The position numbers were made by a program, and so were the translations under genes. The notes under the pieces are model-generated. The model searched no databases. It saw nothing but the letters and a program-made list of their open reading frames with translations, and was not told the origin of the DNA. Below, one piece after another: positions 5,042 through 5,394 of a stretch of DNA of 5,394 nt. Within the stretch, counting starts at the first letter, position 1. Every line of letters starts with the position of its first letter. Location: positions 1-5,394 of the forward strand of contig JAFLJU010000356.1 of the NCBI GenBank assembly GCA_022712835.1, read 5' to 3'. The stretch is from Desulfobacteraceae bacterium (GTDB taxonomy: Bacteria > Desulfobacterota > Desulfobacteria > Desulfobacterales > Desulfobacteraceae).

Positions 5042-5128
5042 GTCTGCACTTGCTTTGGGATTGCATGGCTGATAAACATCACAATTGTCCGTGGTCCTTA
5101 AACATTAATGGGGTAGTGCGTTCTAAGT

Positions 5129-5394
5129 ATGAAACGGTTTAAAAAGATCTATATTGAAATTACCAATATCTGTAATTTGAGCTGCAACTTCTGCCCTGGA
5201 ACCCGTCGGCCTTTGGAGGTGATGGATGAGGCGCGGTTCAAACAGATTTTAACGGCTATCCGTCCCTACACCGATTATGTTTCTTTCCATTTGATGGGCG
5301 AGCCCCTTTTAAATCCCAACTTGGCAAGATTTTTCAAAATGAGCCATGAGGCCGGGCTAAAGGTCAATCTCACCACCAACGGTACACTGCTTAA
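5129..5394 (+). CDS. Radical SAM protein, 3'-truncated by the window end
   Basis: The first 88 codons are present. The radical SAM cluster motif is complete: C15, C19 and C22 in ICNLSCNFCPG, which bind the [4Fe-4S] cluster that cleaves S-adenosylmethionine. The SAM-contacting motif HLMGEPLL (GEP at 57-59) and LTTNGTLL (81-88) follow as in the first half of the TIM-barrel. This layout, starting almost at the N-terminus with IYIEITNICNLSC, is typical of radical SAM/SPASM proteins that modify peptides or proteins, but the C-terminal part that would show SPASM cysteines is outside the window, so the substrate cannot be named. ATG 5129 is the only conventional start after the in-frame stop at 5114-5116. 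No good Shine-Dalgarno precedes it (GGGGTAG at 5110-5116 is about 12 bases away), so initiation may be weak or controlled. It is divergent from the decarboxylase. Confidence 0.9.
   Translation, partial: MKRFKKIYIEITNICNLSCNFCPGTRRPLEVMDEARFKQILTAIRPYTDYVSFHLMGEPLLNPNLARFFKMSHEAGLKVNLTTNGTLL

Larger units (their letters stand above)
4816..5128. other. Divergent intergenic region, 313 bases, no established gene
   Basis: This stretch separates the divergent decarboxylase and radical SAM genes and should hold both promoters. The decarboxylase side is AT-rich and contains the palindrome CTTTTAAAAG (4871-4880) and the dyad TTTGTT-N5-AACAAA (4897-4913). The radical SAM side is more mixed in composition and contains an 8-bp imperfect hairpin (4990-5014), a 13-codon candidate reading frame (5000-5041) and a short TGAT/ATCA hairpin (5070-5081). 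I recognise no tRNA, known riboswitch, terminator or insertion-sequence end in it. Confidence 0.6.

Noticed and set aside
1..5394. CRISPR array, insertion sequence, phage or rRNA content
   Set aside because: No regularly spaced repeats, transposase-like frames, terminal inverted repeats or rRNA-like stretches were seen.

Overview
The window is a 5.4 kb bacterial segment of moderate, slightly AT-leaning composition. It carries a dense cluster of phosphotransfer proteins, one amino-acid decarboxylase and the first part of a radical SAM gene. Several soluble and hybrid kinases packed together, plus the overall feel of the proteins, suggest a signalling-rich Gram-negative such as a Desulfobacterota (Desulfobacterales-like) organism. 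That assignment is inference from the protein sequences, not a search result.

Layout. Bases 1-3639 hold five head-to-tail plus-strand reading frames that look like one operon: the 3' end of a receiver-containing protein (probably a hybrid histidine kinase), a stand-alone receiver (269-637), a soluble receiver-kinase (689-1918), a two-TM sensor kinase (1922-2944) and an OmpR/PhoB-type response regulator (2908-3639). Gaps are 15, 51 and 3 bases, then a 37-base overlap. Facing this operon, with only 12 bases between stop codons, is a minus-strand fold-III PLP decarboxylase of the ornithine/lysine type (3652-4815). A 313-base gene-free region (4816-5128) separates it from a divergent radical SAM gene (5129 onward) that runs off the window.

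How the genes may work together. There are four receiver domains and two complete kinases in 3.6 kb, but no HPt domain is visible. The last two genes form a textbook sensor kinase/DNA-binding regulator pair. The first three look like a separate intracellular branch: a hybrid kinase, a receiver that could act as shuttle or sink, and a kinase preceded by its own receiver. Whether the branches exchange phosphate cannot be decided from sequence. The decarboxylase (putrescine or cadaverine formation) is transcribed separately, and nothing visible links it to the regulators except proximity.

The most unusual signals are at the RNA level. An in-frame A-AAA-AAG heptamer lies in an A9 run in the linker of the response regulator, with a GGAG-like element 11 bases upstream, a -1 frame stop three codons later and a perfect 10-bp inverted repeat shortly downstream. 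A second in-frame heptamer, A-AAA-AAC, sits in the kinase/regulator overlap, where a -1 slip would join kinase to regulator. Both resemble programmed frameshift sites such as that of dnaX, but A-rich lysine runs are common in this window and chance is a serious alternative.
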